Positions 42,154 to 50,886 of a stretch of 64,000 nt of DNA are shown piece after piece (position 1 is the first letter of the stretch; each line of letters starts with the position of its first letter). The DNA is taken from contig DATNEW010000019.1 in the NCBI GenBank assembly GCA_035606695.1, forward strand, positions 124,001 through 188,000. Reading direction: 5' to 3'. The position numbers and the translations under genes were made by a program. The notes beneath the pieces are model-generated. The model saw only the letters and a program-made list of their open reading frames with translations, did not search any database and was not told the origin of the DNA. The stretch is from Gemmatimonadaceae bacterium. GTDB lineage: Bacteria; Gemmatimonadota; Gemmatimonadetes; Gemmatimonadales; Gemmatimonadaceae.

Positions 42154-43427
42154 CGGGCCGTCGTGTTCCGCGCCGTGACGATCCCGGCGCGCTCGATCTC
42201 TTCGTGATGTCCGACGCGGCGCCGGAAGGGGCGTACGTGCCTGAAGAGCCGCCGGCATCCGAATTCGTCGACGGCTATCCGGGCGAGACGCCGCGCACCG
42301 CGATCGCGGTCGGCACGCTCACGCAGACCGCGAAGGACGTGATCGAAGGCGCATTCATTCCTCTCTGGGTGCGCGGCGAGATCTCGGACTTCAAGTCGCA
42401 TCGCAACGGACATTGGTATTTCTGCTTGCGCGATGCGAGCGCGCAGATTCGTTCGGTCGTTTGGAAGCGCGATCAACGCGGCATTCCCGCCGCGCCGGAC
42501 GACGGCATGCAGGTCGCCGCGTTCGGCCGCCTCACAGTGTACGCCGCCCGCGGCGAGATGCAATTCACGGTCACGCGCATCGAGGCCGAAGGCGACGGAC
42601 TTCGCCGGAAGGCGCTCGAGATCACACGCGCACGTCTCCAAGCCGATGGTCTGCTGGCACCCGAGCGCAAGCGCGCCTTGCCGCGTTTTCCGAAAGTGGT
42701 GGCAGTCGTCACCAGCCCGGACGGCGCAGCGCTGCATGACATCGTCGCGGTCATGCGACGTCGCGCGGCGGACGTTCGTCTGGTCGTCGTGCCCGCGGCG
42801 GTGCAGGGCGATACGGCCCCCGAGGAACTGTGCTTCGCGCTCGACCAGGTGAATCGCTGGGGCGGCGCCGAGCTCGTGATCGTGGGACGTGGTGGTGGTT
42901 CGCGCGAAGATCTCTGGGCGTTCAACGACGAACGGGTCGCGCGCGCCGTGGCGGCTTGCCACGTGCCGACGATCTCCGCCGTGGGCCACGAAGTCGACTT
43001 CTCGATTTGCGACCTGGTCGCGGACCATCGCGCACCGACGCCGTCCGCGGCCGCCGAGGCGGCGACGTTCTCGCGCGGAGAGTTGCAGGCGGAATTGAGA
43101 AAACTCTCATTGCGCATGTCGGGAGCGACCCGCGCCGTTGTGCGCGACCGTGCCGACGCCGCTCGCCACCTCGGACGCGATCTCGCCGGTGCGGCGTCCG
43201 GCCAACTCGCCGTGCGGCGCACCGCGTTGCAGTCCGTGGCCGGGCGTCTCAACGCGCTGAGTCCACTTTCGACGTTGGCGCGTGGCTACTCCGTCGCGCG
43301 CGGCGATGATGGCGCGACGCTCGTCTCGGCCGAGGCATTTCGTCCCGACATGCCGTTCGAGCTGATCGTGCGTGACGGCGTGGTACCCGCGCGCGTCACC
43401 GGAACGCCGCGGCGGTCGACTCCATGA
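42150..43427 (+). CDS. xseA: Exodeoxyribonuclease VII large subunit
   Basis: 425 residues. A 45-residue N-terminal extension, OB-fold with [23 protein letters not shown], then the nuclease core with [42 protein letters not shown] and [28 protein letters not shown]. The C-terminal [10 protein letters not shown] segment is present. With xseB it degrades single-stranded DNA. Overlaps folD and xseB by 4 bp each. Confidence 0.95.
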   Translation: MTGRRVPRRDDPGALDLFVMSDAAPEGAYVPEEPPASEFVDGYPGETPRTAIAVGTLTQTAKDVIEGAFIPLWVRGEISDFKSHRNGHWYFCLRDASAQIRSVVWKRDQRGIPAAPDDGMQVAAFGRLTVYAARGEMQFTVTRIEAEGDGLRRKALEITRARLQADGLLAPERKRALPRFPKVVAVVTSPDGAALHDIVAVMRRRAADVRLVVVPAAVQGDTAPEELCFALDQVNRWGGAELVIVGRGGGSREDLWAFNDERVARAVAACHVPTISAVGHEVDFSICDLVADHRAPTPSAAAEAATFSRGELQAELRKLSLRMSGATRAVVRDRADAARHLGRDLAGAASGQLAVRRTALQSVAGRLNALSPLSTLARGYSVARGDDGATLVSAEAFRPDMPFELIVRDGVVPARVTGTPRRSTP

Positions 43428-43633
43428 CGTTCGAGCAGCGCCTCGCGCGCCTCGAGGAGATCGCCGGCGAGCTCGAAGGCGAGGGTGTCGATCTCGCGCG
43501 AGCGCTCACCCTGTTCGAGGAAGGCATTCAGAATCTGCGCGCCGCGGCCGATGAGCTGGCGGCGGCGGAAGCCAGAGTGCAGCGACTCGTCGAGCGAGCC
43601 GACGGGAGTTTCGACGTCATCGACCGCGAGTAG
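43424..43633 (+). CDS. xseB: Exodeoxyribonuclease VII small subunit
   Basis: 69 residues: [38 protein letters not shown], the typical XseB helical pair. ATGA overlap with xseA gives coupled translation of the two subunits. Confidence 0.93.
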   Translation: MTFEQRLARLEEIAGELEGEGVDLARALTLFEEGIQNLRAAADELAAAEARVQRLVERADGSFDVIDRE

Positions 43634-43640
43634 CGACGCC

Positions 43641-44543
43641 GTGCACGCGGCGCGGGCGTCGTCCGCGACGTGGCGTGCGGATCGCGCCGCGATCGAGGCG
43701 GCGCTCGAGCGCGCGTGGGAGCGGGCGCGCGCGACCGTCGGTGCCGAGATCGGCGAGGCCATCCGGTACAGTGTGCTGGGCGGCGGCAAGCGGCTGCGCG
43801 CGCTCTTGTTCCTGGCGGCGTACCGCACGGCCGGCGGCGCGGGTGACGCGAGCGCGCTCGCCGCGGCATTAGAGATCGTACATGCGTATTCGCTCATTCA
43901 CGATGACTTGCCGTGCATGGACGACGACGACATGCGGCGCGGACGAGCGACGGTGCATCGTGTCTACGGTGTGCGCGCGGCGGCGGCGGCGGGCGTCGCG
44001 ATGGTGCCGGTAGCGGCGCAGGCCGCGTTCCTCGCGTCGCGCGAGTTGGGACTCGACCGGACGCGGTGCGCCGAAGTCGTGGCCGAATTGATGCGCGCGT
44101 CGGGCGCGGGCGGGATGATCGCCGGTCAGCTCCTCGATCTCGAGGGCGAAGGACGCGCGCTCGGCGTCGACGATCTCGAGCGCATTCACCGCGCCAAGAC
44201 CGGCGCGCTGATTCGCGTCTCGGTACTGCTCGGCGGGCTGGCCGCAAACGCCGGCGTGGAGCAGCAGCAGGCACTCGCGCATTTCGGCGAATCGATCGGG
44301 CTCGCGTTTCAGATCGCGGATGACGTGCTTGACGTCACCGCGACCACGGACCGATTGGGGAAGCCGGCAGGGCGCGACCTCGACTTGAAGAAAGGGACGT
44401 ATCCCGCGGTGCTCGGCATCGAGGGTGCGACCGCGCGCGCCGCCGCCCTCGTGGACGACGGCTGCGGCGCATTGCGTGCGGCGGGACTCCTGTCCACGGA
44501 ACTGGATGCGCTGGCGCGGTTCGTCATCGAGCGAGAGTCCTGA
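43641..44543 (+). CDS. ispA: Polyprenyl synthetase (farnesyl/geranylgeranyl diphosphate synthase)
   Basis: Condenses IPP with allylic diphosphates. Start set at GTG 43641 (300 residues), 7 bp after xseB. First Asp-rich motif in HDDLPCMDDDDMRRGR, second in FQIADDVLDVT, with GGGKRLRALL and KTGALI also visible. It lies before dxs, so one region supplies isoprenoid precursors and elongates them. Chain length (C15 or C20) is not decided by sequence reading. Confidence 0.92.
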   Translation: MHAARASSATWRADRAAIEAALERAWERARATVGAEIGEAIRYSVLGGGKRLRALLFLAAYRTAGGAGDASALAAALEIVHAYSLIHDDLPCMDDDDMRRGRATVHRVYGVRAAAAAGVAMVPVAAQAAFLASRELGLDRTRCAEVVAELMRASGAGGMIAGQLLDLEGEGRALGVDDLERIHRAKTGALIRVSVLLGGLAANAGVEQQQALAHFGESIGLAFQIADDVLDVTATTDRLGKPAGRDLDLKKGTYPAVLGIEGATARAAALVDDGCGALRAAGLLSTELDALARFVIERES

Positions 44544-44591
44544 CCGTTCGCTACCTTTCCTAATCCATCCTCCCCACCGCAGACGAGTCTT

Positions 44592-46475
44592 GTGAGCCTC
44601 CTCGACCGAGTCAAATCCCCTTCAGACATCCGCGGCTTTTCCAGCGACGAGCTGACGCAGCTCGCCGCCGACGTTCGCGCCCGTCTGATCGACGTGTGCT
44701 CCCGCACCGGTGGCCACATCGGCGCGGGACTTGGCGTCGTCGAGCTGACGGTGGCGCTGCACTACGTCTTCGACACGCCGCGCGATCAATTGGTGTGGGA
44801 CGTCGGTCACCAGGGCTATCCACACAAGGTGTTGACTGGCCGCAACGATGACATGGAAACGCTCCGCCAGGAAAACGGCGTTTCGGGTTTCCTGAAGCGA
44901 ACTGAAAGCGATTACGACGCCTTCGGCGCCGGCCATGCCGCGACGTCCATCTCGGCCGCCTTGGGCATCGCCGCCGGACGCGACGTAAAGGGTGACGATT
45001 TCAAGGTCGTCGCGGTGATTGGCGACGGGTCGCTCACCTCGGGCCTCGCGTATGAAGGTTTGAACAACGCCGGCCACTCGGACCGCAACATCGTCGTCGT
45101 GCTGAACGACAACGAGATGTCGATCGCGCCGAACGTGGGCGCCATGTCCAAGTATCTCACGTCGATTCAGCGCAACTCGCTGTACAACCGCGTGCGCAGC
45201 GCGATCGGCGACATCATCGACAATGCGCCGGGACCCGTCGGTACAATCGTACGAAAGTGGGAAGAGAGCGTGAAGGCGTTCATCACGCCGGGCGTGTTGT
45301 TCGAGGAGCTCGGCTTCCGCTACTTCGGACCGATCGACGGCCATGACATCAACGGCATGATCGAGACGCTGACGGCCGTGCGTGAGATGAAGGGCCCGCG
45401 CCTCGTGCACGTCATCACGCAGAAGGGAAAGGGATTTCCGGCCGGCGAGATCAGCGGCGAGAAATGGCACGCCTTGCCGCCGGGCCACGATCCGGCGACG
45501 GGCGTACAGCGCAAGCCGTCGACGGCGGTGTCGTATCAGAAAGTATTCGGCGCCGGTTTGGCCGAGCTTGCGCGCGAAGTGCCTGGACTCGTTGCGATCA
45601 CCGCGGCGATGCCGAGTGGAACGAGCACCGACATCTTCGCGAAGGCGTTTCCGAACCGATTCTTCGACGTCGGGATCGCCGAAGGTCACGCGGTCACGTT
45701 CGCGGCCGGCATGGCAACGCAGGGCGTGCGACCCGTCGTCGCGATCTACAGTACGTTCCTGCAGCGCGCGTACGACAACATCATTCACGATGTGGCGATT
45801 CAATCGCTGCCCGTGATCTTCTGCATGGATCGCGCGGGTCTCGTCGGCGAAGATGGCGAGACGCACATGGGACTGTACGACATCGCGTACATGCTCGCCG
45901 TGCCCGGGATGACGGTGACCGCCCCGAAGGATGGCGCCGAGTTGCTGGGGCTGATGCGGAGCGCCGTGCTGCACACCGACGGTCCCTTCTCGATTCGCTA
46001 TCCCCGTGACGCCGCGCCCGACAAGGCGCCAGCGATGGCGACCGTCGAACCGGTGCCGTTCGCCACCTGGGACGTGCTTCGTCACGGACGCGACGTCGCC
46101 ATTCTCGCCGTCGGCACGATGGTCAATCAATCACTCGCCGCGGCCGAGTCGCTCGCGGCGGATGGGTTGAACGTGACGGTCGTGAACTGTCGCTACCTCA
46201 AGCCATACGACGAAGTCACGCTCGCCGCGGTGCTCGCGGATCACAAACACGTACTCGTCGTCGAAGAAGGCACCGTGGTGAACGGGTTCGGCGCGTTCAT
46301 GTCGGCCGTCATCGCGCGCTACGATTCGACCGTGCGTGTGGCGGTGCTCGGCGTGCCGGATCGTATCATTCACGCGGCGCCGCGTGCGCGTCAGCTCGCG
46401 CAATGCGGTATCGACGCGAACGGCATCGCGACGCGAGTGCGCGCGCTGCTCGAAACCGAGGCGATGGCGGGGTGA
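44592..46475 (+). CDS. dxs: 1-deoxy-D-xylulose-5-phosphate synthase
   Basis: First enzyme of the MEP isoprenoid pathway; joins pyruvate and glyceraldehyde 3-phosphate using thiamine diphosphate. 627 residues from GTG 44592. Seen: LVWDVGHQGYPHKVLTGR, FGAGHAATSISAALG, thiamine motif VIGDGSLTSGLAYEGLNNAG, and transketolase C-half motifs RFFDVGIAEGHAVTFAAGMA and MDRAGLVGEDGETHMG. The stop overlaps nadK. Confidence 0.97.
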   Translation: MSLLDRVKSPSDIRGFSSDELTQLAADVRARLIDVCSRTGGHIGAGLGVVELTVALHYVFDTPRDQLVWDVGHQGYPHKVLTGRNDDMETLRQENGVSGFLKRTESDYDAFGAGHAATSISAALGIAAGRDVKGDDFKVVAVIGDGSLTSGLAYEGLNNAGHSDRNIVVVLNDNEMSIAPNVGAMSKYLTSIQRNSLYNRVRSAIGDIIDNAPGPVGTIVRKWEESVKAFITPGVLFEELGFRYFGPIDGHDINGMIETLTAVREMKGPRLVHVITQKGKGFPAGEISGEKWHALPPGHDPATGVQRKPSTAVSYQKVFGAGLAELAREVPGLVAITAAMPSGTSTDIFAKAFPNRFFDVGIAEGHAVTFAAGMATQGVRPVVAIYSTFLQRAYDNIIHDVAIQSLPVIFCMDRAGLVGEDGETHMGLYDIAYMLAVPGMTVTAPKDGAELLGLMRSAVLHTDGPFSIRYPRDAAPDKAPAMATVEPVPFATWDVLRHGRDVAILAVGTMVNQSLAAAESLAADGLNVTVVNCRYLKPYDEVTLAAVLADHKHVLVVEEGTVVNGFGAFMSAVIARYDSTVRVAVLGVPDRIIHAAPRARQLAQCGIDANGIATRVRALLETEAMAG

Positions 46476-47341
46476 CCCGGCTCGGCGTCGTCGGGCACCA
46501 GGGCTATTCCGGTTTTCCGGCGGTGCTGCGGACGCTGGGAGAGCTTGCTCCCGCGCTCAAGCTCGAGCTTTTCTACGAGGAAGAGCTGTACGAGCTCGCG
46601 GGCAACGGAAACCTCCTCGACGATCCCTCGTCGCTCGACGCGCTGCTCACGCTGGGCGGCGACGGAACGCTCCTCCGCGGCGCCCGCATCATTGCACCGC
46701 ACCGCGTACCAATACTCGGCATCAATCTGGGGCGGCTGGGGTTTCTCACCTGCTGCAATGCCGACCAGCTGTCGAATGCGTTGATGCGTTTCGCGCGCGG
46801 CGACTATCTGGCCGAGTCGCGCATGGCGCTGCAGGCCCGCGTGCTCGACACGAATGGCGTCGGCCGCGAGGAGTGGATCGCGCTGAACGATGTCGTGCTC
46901 CACAAGGGCGGGTTCGCGCGCGTCGTAACGGTGCGTGTCGCCGCGAATGGCGAGCCGATTGCCGCGTACGGGGCCGACGGCGTCGTGCTGTCGACACCGA
47001 CGGGGTCGACAGCCTACAGCCTTTCCGCGGGCGGACCCGTCGTCTTTCCGACGGTCGAAACGATCGTGGTCACGCCCGTATCGCCGCATACACTCGCCAT
47101 TCGACCTGTCATTCTTCCGGCCGACGTCGAGGTTACGCTGAAAGCGGATGATGCGACCGAGGAGCTTTTGATTACGGTCGATGGCCAGGTCGGTAGCAGC
47201 TTTGCGTCCGGTGAAACGCTCTGCGTCAAACGCGCCGCTCAAGGCGTGTCGATCATCCGCTTTCCCGGAACTGATTTCTTCACGACGCTCCGTCAGAAGC
47301 TCGGCTGGGGCGGTCTCGCCGACAGGGACAAAACCGCATGA
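46472..47341 (+). CDS. nadK: NAD kinase
   Basis: Phosphorylates NAD to NADP. Start at GTG 46472 (289 residues, GTGA overlap with dxs). Motifs: TLGGDGTLLRGAR, GINLGRLGFLT, ALNDVVLHKGG and the conserved DGVVLSTPTGSTAYSLSAGGP. NADPH is needed by the downstream MEP pathway, which fits the pairing with dxs. Three repeat copies follow before recN. Confidence 0.95.
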   Translation: MTRLGVVGHQGYSGFPAVLRTLGELAPALKLELFYEEELYELAGNGNLLDDPSSLDALLTLGGDGTLLRGARIIAPHRVPILGINLGRLGFLTCCNADQLSNALMRFARGDYLAESRMALQARVLDTNGVGREEWIALNDVVLHKGGFARVVTVRVAANGEPIAAYGADGVVLSTPTGSTAYSLSAGGPVVFPTVETIVVTPVSPHTLAIRPVILPADVEVTLKADDATEELLITVDGQVGSSFASGETLCVKRAAQGVSIIRFPGTDFFTTLRQKLGWGGLADRDKTA

Positions 47342-47343
47342 TT

Positions 47344-47432
47344 GTCATCCTGAGCGAGCGACACGCTTCAATGTCATCCTGAGCGAGTGACACGCTTCAA
47401 CGTCATCCTGAGCGAGTGAAACGAGCGAAGGA
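47344..47432. repeat. Three tandem 29-bp left ends of the dispersed element before recN
   Basis: GTCATCCTGAGCGAG starts at 47344, 47373 and 47402, exactly 29 bp apart; the third copy runs on into GAAACGAGCGAAGGACC. No right half is present. AAGGA in the last copy (47428-47432) sits eight bases before the recN GTG and probably serves as its ribosome binding site. Confidence 0.88.
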
Positions 47433-47440
47433 CCCCTGTC

Positions 47441-49144
47441 GTGCTGACTGAGCTCCGCATCAAGAACTTCGCGATCATCGAGTCGCTGACGCTGCCGCTG
47501 GCGCGCGGGTTCAACGTGCTGTCCGGTGAAACGGGCGCGGGCAAGTCGATCATCGTCGGCGCGCTGGGATTGCTCCTCGGTGAACGCGCGAGCGCGGACG
47601 TCATTCGCACCGGCGCCGAGCGCGCCACGGTCGAGGGCGTGTTCGACGTCGCCGATCGACCCGAGATTCGCACCTTGCTCGACGACCGCGGCATCGACGT
47701 CGAAGAGTCCACGGTGGTGCTCAAGCGTGAAGTCACGACGGGCCGCGCGCGCGCCTGGATCAACGGCACGACGGTGAACGCGGGCCTGCTCGCCGAAGTG
47801 GGCCGATTGCTGGTGAATCTCCACGGCCAACACGAAGCGCAGACGCTGCTCGACCCGGACGCGCAGCGCCGCATTCTCGATGCATTCTCCGGTGCCGCGG
47901 AGCAGTCCGCGTCAGTGAAAGCGGCGCACGATCAGCTCTCGGGCATCGTCCGCGATATCGCGGATCTCACCAGACGCAGAGCCGAGGCCGAGCGGCGCGC
48001 CGATTACCTGCGGCACGTCGTCCAGGAAATCGGCGACGCGAAGCTCACCGACGGTGAAGACGTACGCCTCGAGGAGGAAGCGCGCCGGCTCGAAAACGCG
48101 GAGGAGTTGCGCGCGCTTGCGACCGGGATCGCCGGTGGGCTCGACGGGGAAGAGGACACCGTGCTTCAGAAGCTGGCCGCCATCGGCAAGCATCTGTCGT
48201 CCATTCAGCGCATCGATCCCACGCTGAACCGCTTGCAGGAGCAATTCGACACGGCGTACTACGCGATCGAGGCGTTGGCGCGCGAGCTCGAGGAGTACGA
48301 AGGCGCGGTCGATCTCGATCCGTCGCGCCTCGAGGACGTGCGGCGGCGACGCGATCTGTTGTTCAGGCTGACGAAGAAGCATGGCGGCTCGCTCGCCGAC
48401 GTGATTCGCACCGGCGAGGAGGCAAAGCGCGAGCTCGATCTCGTCGACTCGGCGGGCTTGGACATTCGGCAGCTCGAGTCGCGCGAGCGCGAAGCGCGCG
48501 CGGCGTTGATCGAGCGCGCTGAAACGCTCACGGCGATGCGACGTTCCGGCGCCGAGCGCATGGCGCGCGCAGTCGACGAGGTGCTGCCCGATCTCGGAAT
48601 GCCGGACGGTCACGTGACCGTCGCGCTTCGCCCGTTGAAGGAGATCGGTGCGTCAGGTTCCGAAGACGTGGAGTTCTGTGTCGCGCTCAACGTCGGTCAC
48701 GAGCCGCGCCCGCTGTCTCGGGTGGCGTCCGGCGGCGAGCTCTCGCGTGTGATGCTCGCGCTCAAGACGATTCTCGCGCGGCTCGATCGCGTGCCGACGC
48801 TCGTGTTCGACGAAGTCGATGCCGGGATCGGTGGGCGCGTGGGGTTGCAGGTCGGCGAGACCATGCGGCGCGTGGCGAGCTATCATCAGGTCTTCGCGAT
48901 TACGCATCTGCCGCAGATCGCGGCGCGCGGGCATCATCACATTCTGGTGAGCAAGGGCGCGCGGGGCGGAGTGACGGCGGCGGACGTGACGGTCCTCGCC
49001 GGCGATGAGCGAGTGACGGAGATCGCACGCATGCTCGGCGGCGACCCGGAGCGGGATGTGAGTCGCGCGCATGCGAAGGAGTTGCTCGAGGCGGCGACGA
49101 CGTCGGCGACGGTCGAGGGGCCGCGCCGGACGCGGAAGCGGTAG
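47441..49144 (+). CDS. recN: DNA repair protein RecN
   Basis: SMC-like ATPase of double-strand-break repair. 567 residues from GTG 47441. N-terminal Walker A VLSGETGAGKSIIVGALGLL, a long coiled coil, ABC signature LSRVASGGELSRVMLALK, Walker B PTLVFDEVDAGIGG and ITHLPQIAARGHHH near the end. The ribosome binding site appears to come from the repeat upstream. Confidence 0.95.
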   Translation: MLTELRIKNFAIIESLTLPLARGFNVLSGETGAGKSIIVGALGLLLGERASADVIRTGAERATVEGVFDVADRPEIRTLLDDRGIDVEESTVVLKREVTTGRARAWINGTTVNAGLLAEVGRLLVNLHGQHEAQTLLDPDAQRRILDAFSGAAEQSASVKAAHDQLSGIVRDIADLTRRRAEAERRADYLRHVVQEIGDAKLTDGEDVRLEEEARRLENAEELRALATGIAGGLDGEEDTVLQKLAAIGKHLSSIQRIDPTLNRLQEQFDTAYYAIEALARELEEYEGAVDLDPSRLEDVRRRRDLLFRLTKKHGGSLADVIRTGEEAKRELDLVDSAGLDIRQLESREREARAALIERAETLTAMRRSGAERMARAVDEVLPDLGMPDGHVTVALRPLKEIGASGSEDVEFCVALNVGHEPRPLSRVASGGELSRVMLALKTILARLDRVPTLVFDEVDAGIGGRVGLQVGETMRRVASYHQVFAITHLPQIAARGHHHILVSKGARGGVTAADVTVLAGDERVTEIARMLGGDPERDVSRAHAKELLEAATTSATVEGPRRTRKR

Positions 49145-49169
49145 CGAAAGCGCGAAGGATGACACAAGC

Positions 49170-50816
49170 TTATCGCACGAACACCCTCAACCCCACCTGA
49201 TCCTGAAACGTTTTCGGGGCCGGCCCGCCCGACACGCTCAACGTCTCGAGATGCCGAAAGTTCGCCTCGAACGGAATCCGCCCCGGCCCGCGCAGTGTTT
49301 GCGATGTGGAATATGAGAATCCTATTCCAACTTGTTGCAACGTCGCGGCATCGTTGCCGAACGGCGGCGTTGCAACGGGGATCAGGACGCTTTGCGTCGC
49401 CGAGCCCGGGGGCGGCGGACCCACGTTGGGTGCGGTGTACTGATCGGCGCCGACACGCGTGAACGCGTAATAGCCATTCAGCGATACGTAACCGCCCAGC
49501 CGAAACCGTGGAATCGCCGTCAACGACAGCACATTCCCGGCGGTGTAGGTTCCCCCAAGCGCCGCGGTGAGCGGTAGTGCCGCATACGCCGTGTTCGGCA
49601 CGCGCGACACGTTCACGCTGCCGAATTGCATCGTGTACGAACCGAGCGCGCTGAACGCCCAACGATCGCCCCACGCAAAATCCGTCGCGCCACCGAGGAT
49701 GAGGCCCGGCTGTCCGTAGCCAGTCGCGTTGTCGAACAACCGATCGCGATCCGCCGGCTCGCCCGTCCCGAAGCGTCCTGTCACGTTCACCGCGATACGC
49801 TCATGAAAGCCCGGCGCGACCGCGGTGTCGGGAAATGAGTTGCTGAGCTGATAGCTCGCCCCGACAGAGATGTCCCCGATCGACGACCGACTGGGCGACT
49901 GCAGCGTGTCGTAGCCGGCCCCCTGCAACACCGCGTTGAGCGCGTTGTTGGCCGGGATCTCGGCTGTGGCGAACTTCCCGGTCGGCACCGGACCGTTGAA
50001 AACCTGATACGACGCGACGAGCGCGGCGAGCCGCGCGTCGATCGCCTTCTGAATGTCGCTGCCGCCAATGGGAACGAAGGTGGTTCCTGGAGCCGACTCG
50101 CCCGTGCCGTAAATCAATCCCGTCGCGCTCGCGAACGACTGCGTCGACGCGATCAACGTCTGCACGGCGGACTGCTGCGAGAGGATCGTCGTGCAGCCTG
50201 GCCCCGACGAATTGCTCTGACACGATTTCAACTGATTCTGGAGCCCCGATGCCGCGTCTTGCAGGCTCTTGATGAGCGCCGCGTTCTGGGTCCAGCTCGA
50301 CGTCAGGATGGCCGGATTCAGCCCGACGTTCGCCGCGCCAGGTTTCTGATTCAACCCGACGAGCACCGTCGTCCGCGTTTCGACCAACGGCACGACGACG
50401 CCGATCGTGAGCCGCCGCGACAGGCCGTATTCGAGCATCAGCGGGGCGGTCACGATGCGCGCATTCGCGCCGCCGGTGGTGGCACCGGCCGTGACGCGCA
50501 GGTTCGGATTGTTCGTCGCCGCCGCCACGAGACCATTGAGCGGCAAGCCGGGAATGAGATCGCCCGTCAACGAATCGACGACGAAGCTCGACCCAATGTT
50601 GCGCTTGCCTCCATTGCCGAGAAACTCGTCGAAGCGCGTCCAGCTGGTCAACAGGCGGACGTCGAACCCGTGTCGATTCAGGACCGTCGCGTCGGTCTCG
50701 AGACTGGTCGTGGCTTGTGCGGCGGCGCGGTGGAATGAAAAGACGACGAGCGCGGCGCCGAGGGCGCGCGAACGAATGCTGTGTCGAACCGGCAAATGCA
50801 GTTTCGCTCCGTGCAC
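49170..50816 (-). CDS. Predicted outer-membrane beta-barrel protein, function unknown
   Basis: 548 residues if started at GTG 50816; the frame is open to 50957. The N-terminus HSIRSRALGAALVVFSFHRAAAQA is a signal peptide with a likely AAA-Q cleavage region. The body is rich in Gly, Thr, Ser and aromatic residues in alternating patterns (ISVGASYQLSNSF, WAFSALGSYTMQFGS, FRLGGYVSLNGYYAF), and the last strand QDQVGLRVFVR suits a barrel. It resembles the 'transporter/phenol MetA-like' barrels only loosely. Divergent from the glycosidase gene with 70 bp between. Confidence 0.65.
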   Translation of the reverse strand: MHGAKLHLPVRHSIRSRALGAALVVFSFHRAAAQATTSLETDATVLNRHGFDVRLLTSWTRFDEFLGNGGKRNIGSSFVVDSLTGDLIPGLPLNGLVAAATNNPNLRVTAGATTGGANARIVTAPLMLEYGLSRRLTIGVVVPLVETRTTVLVGLNQKPGAANVGLNPAILTSSWTQNAALIKSLQDAASGLQNQLKSCQSNSSGPGCTTILSQQSAVQTLIASTQSFASATGLIYGTGESAPGTTFVPIGGSDIQKAIDARLAALVASYQVFNGPVPTGKFATAEIPANNALNAVLQGAGYDTLQSPSRSSIGDISVGASYQLSNSFPDTAVAPGFHERIAVNVTGRFGTGEPADRDRLFDNATGYGQPGLILGGATDFAWGDRWAFSALGSYTMQFGSVNVSRVPNTAYAALPLTAALGGTYTAGNVLSLTAIPRFRLGGYVSLNGYYAFTRVGADQYTAPNVGPPPPGSATQSVLIPVATPPFGNDAATLQQVGIGFSYSTSQTLRGPGRIPFEANFRHLETLSVSGGPAPKTFQDQVGLRVFVR

Positions 50817-50886
50817 TGTGTGGTGTATGTGGGACGGCCGTCTCACGTTATCATTCCACGACTCGCCATCAGAATATACATAGCCC

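Noticed and set aside
44622-46130. 502-residue antisense frame opposite dxs
   Set aside because: Shadow frame; dxs has all catalytic motifs and the antisense product has none.
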